Assembly: GCA_963693085.1 (NCBI GenBank)
Contig: OY856409.1
Location: 1,533,404,472-1,533,468,471, forward strand
Direction: 5' to 3'
Length of the DNA: 64,000 nucleotides
Source of the DNA: Alisma plantago-aquatica
Lineage: Eukaryota > Streptophyta > Magnoliopsida > Alismatales > Alismataceae
The stretch's first letter is position 1; each line of letters starts with the position of its first letter. Below, piece after piece: positions 60,724-64,000 of this stretch. The notes below the pieces were generated by a model. It saw only the letters and a list, made by a program, of their open reading frames with translations, was not told the DNA's origin and searched no databases. The translations under genes and the position numbers were made by a program.

Positions 60724-60725
<2 letters not shown>
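60331..60725. mobile_element. MITE 2 between AT tracts
   Basis: The left end AGTCAGGCTAGTGTACACTT and the reverse complement of the right end AGTCAGCTAGAATACACTC are similar over about 30 bases. The body is 395 bp, non-coding, and different from MITE 1. It sits between two (AT)n tracts. Confidence 0.72.

Positions 60726-60801
<76 letters not shown>
60726..60801. repeat. (AT)n microsatellite 3
   Basis: A pure TA run of about 75 bases between MITE 2 and MITE 3. Confidence 0.95.
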
Positions 60802-60806
<5 letters not shown>

Positions 60807-61141
60807 TATCTTCGCTACCCGTGCGGGTAACTAAGGTTTCGCTACCCGTGCATCAAATTTGTAATGGGATGACACATATATGTAATGAGACAACCAAATT
60901 TGTAATGAGACGACCGAAATTGTAATACAAAATCTCGTTTGGTATTACAGTGCTGTTACAGTAATAAATATATATTTATTACTGTAACAACGCTGTAATA
61001 CAAAACGAGTCTTTGTATTACAATTTCGTTCATCTCATTACAAATTTGGATTGTCTCATTACAAATGCATACCTTCCCATTACAAAACTGATGCACGGGT
61101 AGCGAATCTTAGTTACCCGCGCGGGTAGCGAATGAATACCC
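60802..61141. mobile_element. MITE 3, near-perfect fold-back element
   Basis: Left arm GGGTATATCTTCGCTACCCG and right arm (reverse complement) GGGTATTCATTCGCTACCCG continue with GCGGGTAACTAAG, TTCGCTACCCGTGCATCA and TTTGTAATGGGA in both. Pairing runs on to a central TTACAGTAATAAATA / TATTTATTACTGTAA. Almost the whole 340 bp can form one hairpin. There is no coding capacity. (AT)n flanks both ends. Confidence 0.85.
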
Positions 61142-61163
61142 ATATATATATATATATATATAT
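61142..61163. repeat. (AT)n microsatellite 4
   Basis: About 22 bases of TA repeats directly after MITE 3. Confidence 0.9.
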
Positions 61164-61235
61164 AGTTTATCTTTACTGCCCGTGTGGGTAGTTAAAAGTT
61201 TCTACCCATGCCTAATCAATGTGGTAGACTTTGTA
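61164..61235 (+). mobile_element. diverged arm of a MITE 3 relative
   Basis: AGTTTATCTTTACTGCCCGT, then GTGGGTAGTTAAAAGTTTC and TACCCATGCCTAATCAA, follow the left arm of MITE 3 position by position with many changes. No matching right arm ends it nearby, so it is either a truncated copy or the left end of a larger element. Confidence 0.6.
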
Positions 61236-61279
61236 AATAAATATAATATCAATTGTTTTGTTTGTCATTCTCCATCGAA

Positions 61280-61660
61280 CCCTATATTTCAGGCTTCAAT
61301 CCCATTGCCTCTCACTAGAAGTTACGATGATCTGCATCACGTCAGTCGCAAGCACTCTTTATCACTGGACCGTGACTCCTTGCCGTCGGCCGCCTTCGCC
61401 AACTAGGTCGTCACCTTCCCCATAACCGGTGCCACCGCGGTGATGCCGGACTATGCCTATGGCGTGTGCAGGACGGAGATGCGTGTGTGAGGATGTTACT
61501 TGTTCACTAACAAGCAGTCGTTGCGGCTCATACCCCACTCAGCGGCGACAACAAACCCTGATGTGGAGGTGACCCAGAATGAGTGGCGGGGACCTACTTG
61601 TGGATCGACCTCAACCTCCCTGCCCTGTTCCTTTGAACGTCCCAAACAACCCCTTCCCTG
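61280..61660 (+). pseudogene. GC-rich gene-like fragment of unknown origin
   Basis: GC content and CpG rise sharply here compared with the surroundings. One frame reads LPSAAFAN, stop, VVTFPITGATAVMPDYAYGV, stop, GCYLFTNKQSLRLIPHSAA, like exon sequence with two in-frame stops. I do not recognise the protein. It lies between a MITE 3-like arm (61164) and another MITE 3-like piece (62442), so it may be host exon DNA captured by a transposon. Confidence 0.4.
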
Positions 61661-62441
61661 AATAACTTGTGCTCCTTTTTTTCATATCTCAACCAGTCTC
61701 CCCTTTCTTCTTAAACCTGATTTAGGCTTTTGTACAACAGCACCAATCAGGGGGGAGTGGTCATTAGAATAGCTACATGCAATCTTTTATCACATCCTGA
61801 CAGAGAAGGAAGGAACGAACCAACACTTCCATTTTTTCCTTCTTAACTCTGTAGTTTTTTCCATAAGAGAACTGTATTGTGTTTTTCCACAAGAGAAAGA
61901 AAATAAATTAATCTGATTGTAAACTAAAACAAGGCATGGGGATGAGGATGACTAGTTAAACAAGGGATGGGGATGAGAATGACTAGTTTAACTGAGACAA
62001 ATCGGAAATAGCTGCAAGAACAATGGAGAAGTAGATAAGAGATGGTGGAGGAGGTTGGGGCTGTAGGAGGAACAAATCATCACAATAATAACTATAATTA
62101 TTCTGAGGTCTTTTCTGGTCGTGTTGATACACTTCCATGCTTCAAACTTTGTCTCCGATAGACACAATAATGAAACAAATAGAACTGAAAGAAAATATGA
62201 AGAAAGTAGCTAGTTTCCTCTTCTTTGCTTCCAAATAAAAGTAATAAATACATAAGAATAATCTGTAAGGCGAGTATACATTATGTAATCCATACATATA
62301 AACTATAATCTTAGCGAACAAATTGTCAAATTGTAAGGTGGGTGAGTATTTTTTAATATACATAAAAAAATTGTAACATGTTAGAATAAATTGTAAGGTC
62401 GATAGACATTTTGTAATGTATATACAAAAGGGTCATTTATT
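61661..62441. other. spacer without recognised gene
   Basis: AT-rich DNA; from about 62270 on, ATTGTAA and TTTGTAAT motifs become frequent, as in the elements on either side. No coding domain was seen. Confidence 0.5.
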
Positions 62442-62560
62442 TTTTGCATCAGTTTTGTAATAGGAAGATACATATTTGTAATGAGATGACCAAATTTGTA
62501 ATACAAACACTCATTTTATATTACTAAGATGTTTCTGTTATAAATATCATTTTTACCCGA
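62442..62560 (+). mobile_element. half copy of a MITE 3-like element
   Basis: GCATCAGTTTTGTAATAGGA, ATTTGTAATGAGATGACC and AAATTTGTAATACAAA follow the left inner arm of MITE 3 (60862-60975) and end at its centre. The outer TIR and the second arm are absent. Confidence 0.65.
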
Positions 62561-62561
62561 C

Positions 62562-62660
62562 CTCTGTACTAGGCTATCACCGCGAGTCACGCGCGTCGGC
62601 AGTGCTGCTGACTGTGCTGGAGCCTGGGGTGGAAGCGAGTGATATCATTCAACTATAGAC
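62562..62660. other. short GC-rich insert
   Basis: About 90 bases (ACCGCGAGTCACGCGCGTCG and following) are GC-rich inside AT-rich repeat DNA. It may be another captured gene scrap. It is too short to identify. Confidence 0.3.
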
Positions 62661-62749
62661 AGGAGGGGGATCAAATCACACTTGGATTGGTTTTGTCATT
62701 TATTCATAAAGTATTTTGAGACTACAATTTCATACCAACCCCCAAAATG

Positions 62750-63345
62750 TAACAATTGTAGTCACATTGTAATAGACAAGAGCCAACCATGATGTAGGTG
62801 ATAATCTTGTAATATAGATACTCATATTGTAATAAGCACATGCCATCTATAATATGGGCAGTGACATTGTAATAGGCAAGAGACAATTGTAATGTAGGTG
62901 ACATTTTTGTAATATGAATAGTTATATTGTAATAAACAAGTGTCATATGTCATATGGATAATCACATTGTAATAGGCAAGAGCAAACTGTAATGTAGGAG
63001 ATAGTTTTACAATACACATACTCATATTATAATAAGCAAGTGCCAACTGTAATATGGACAATCACATTATAATAGGCAAGAGCCAACCGTAATGCAGGTG
63101 ACAATTTTGTAATATGGATACTCGTATTGTAATAAGCAAGTGTCATTTGTAATATGGACAGTCACATTGTAATAGGCAACAACCAACCGTGATGTAGGTG
63201 ATAGTTTTATAATATGGATACTCATATTGTAATAAGTGTCATTTGTAATATGGACATTCACATTATAATAGGCAAGAACTAATTGTAATGTAGGTGATAG
63301 TTTTATAATATGGATAGTCATATTGTAATAAGTAAGTGTCATTTT
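62750..63345. repeat. ~100-bp tandem repeat rich in TTGTAATA
   Basis: About six units begin with CACATTGTAATAGGCAAGAG. They contain GTAATGTAGGTGAYA, TTTTGTAATATGGATA and TCATATTGTAATAAGCAAGT in order, with starts near 62764, 62867, 62964, 63063, 63165 and 63260. Each unit is itself built from two related ~50-bp halves. The TTGTAAT core is shared with MITE 3 and the half copy next to it, so the array may have grown from sub-terminal repeats of that family. Confidence 0.82.
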
Positions 63346-63840
63346 TCATATAGAAGTACATGGATGACAGACTGTGAGCAACCCCAATCCACATGTCTCT
63401 CCTATAAAAATCAGTTCAACATCATTATTGCTCCAGCAAATAGGGAATACAAAATAAATATAACCAAAAAGGATGTCATTGGTTGAGTAAACTACTGTTG
63501 ATAAAAGAAGTTCAACATGTAGGGGTATCACAAACTGACAATTTAATTTATAATTAACCATGATGTTTCTGATTCACACTAATGTCTATTAAGTAATATG
63601 CATGCCAACCCAACCTTTTGATTTAGAATACAGACACAATGCCAATAGCATCTTCCAGCTTCCACATAGTTGATCACAACATTCTACATACACGAGAATA
63701 AGATGTTGTTTACACAGAAGCATTTATTCAAATATCAACAAAAGACAGTTAACATTCAGAAAATAAAACTTCATCTACATGATTATTTTTTCAAACGCCA
63801 TGTATCAAGACATTTTGCCAAACACTGGATGTGCATCTAG
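63346..63840. other. spacer, possibly 3' flank of a host gene
   Basis: AT-rich DNA with no repeat structure that I recognise. If the reading at 63841-64000 is a true last exon, this would be its 3' untranslated or downstream region on the minus strand. Confidence 0.35.
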
Positions 63841-64000
63841 CTAGAATAAAAACTCCTCCTCCTCGACATCCCCTTCCCCAATCCTTTTAACAAAATCATA
63901 CGCCCCCTAAAGCTCATCAACATGGCACCCTTTTCGAGCATTAAGTCTAAGCCACGGCTTGCCTTTCCCACTACAATGCAAGAAACGTACCTTCCCAAGA
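63841..64000 (-). CDS. possible 3' end of a host gene (partial, runs off the edge)
   Basis: Read on the minus strand from the window edge, one frame gives VRFLHCSGKGKPWLRLNARK, then HVDEL, a TAG, GAYDFVKRIGEGDVEEEEFL and a final TAG at 63841-63843. Composition is protein-like, the end is acidic, and the reading does not look like a transposon. CTTTAG|GG beside the first TAG could be a splice acceptor, or the stop may be a mutation. Only 53 codons are inside the window and the protein is not recognised. Confidence 0.3.

Noticed and set aside
62722..63342. Repeated minus-strand frames rich in LAYYN and HITND
   Set aside because: They are translations of the TTGTAATA tandem repeat; similarity among them reflects DNA repetition, not a protein family.

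Overview
This window looks like nuclear DNA of a flowering plant, from a gene-poor, repeat-rich (heterochromatin-like) stretch. The reasons are AT-rich intergenic DNA, no bacterial-type gene packing, and several nested plant LTR retrotransposons: the Athila/Tat-type Ty3/gypsy lineages with a tRNA-Asp primer site, a Tekay/Del-type chromovirus with a tRNA-iMet primer site, and a Ty1/copia element. Clusters of small DNA transposons with terminal inverted repeats (TIRs) are also present. I cannot name the species. No intact host gene is visible; one possible host 3' exon runs off the right edge.

Layout. 1-8.46 kb: AT-rich, no recognisable gene. 8.46-9.1 kb: an array of short ACAACATGTTGTAATA-type repeats. 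9.65-10.50 kb and 22.26-23.51 kb: two halves of one minus-strand gypsy pol fragment (protease, RT, RNase H), split inside RT by an 11.76-kb LTR retrotransposon on the plus strand at 10501-22257 with a perfect 5-bp target duplication (ATGGG). That inserted element is the most unusual object here. It has two ~1.8-kb LTRs, a tRNA-Asp primer binding site, a gag gene and a polypurine tract, but no protease, RT or integrase. In their place it carries a ~4-kb second gene with an Athila-ORF1-like N-terminal half, a coiled-coil/Ser-rich linker and a Ulp1-type (C48, SUMO/ubiquitin-like) cysteine protease C-terminus. Imperfect palindromes of the form TGTCGSSCGACA are crowded into the LTR and again into the spacer just before the second gene, which also has its own TATA-like box and splice-acceptor-like site. 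Gag and the second gene are both broken by stops and, in the second gene, frameshifts.

23.5-28.5 kb: no recognised gene. 28.5-34.75 kb: a decayed plus-strand Ty1/copia element (gag, pol remnants, 3' LTR, no 5' LTR seen), with a separate 740-bp insertion in its gag zinc knuckle. 34.76-34.92 kb: a CACTA-like terminus. 34.9-35.8 kb: part of a chromovirus LTR, inverted relative to the copy at 38.26-40.36 kb. 38.3-40.9 kb: chromovirus 3' LTR plus chromodomain and integrase tail (minus). 40.9-42.6 and 51.8-52.4 kb: an LTR-like sequence split by a 9.16-kb minus-strand Athila/Tat-type element (42612-51767) that has both LTRs, gag and integrase but has lost protease, RT and most of RNase H. 52.4-57.6 kb: more of a chromovirus (integrase, RNase H, protease, gag, PBS, 5' LTR; minus), again without RT.

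57.6-64 kb: DNA transposons. A hAT-type element (58786-59268, 8-bp target duplication) is followed by a train of three different MITEs separated by (AT)n tracts (59.5-61.16 kb), a diverged relative of the third MITE, two GC-rich gene-like fragments, and a ~100-bp tandem repeat full of TTGTAATA. The right edge holds a possible 3' exon of a minus-strand host gene.

As far as can be seen nothing here is currently autonomous. Most coding breaks are single stop codons of the kind left by deamination of methylated cytosines, which fits silenced heterochromatin. The plus-strand element at 10.5-22.3 kb would have needed reverse transcriptase and integrase from a relative.
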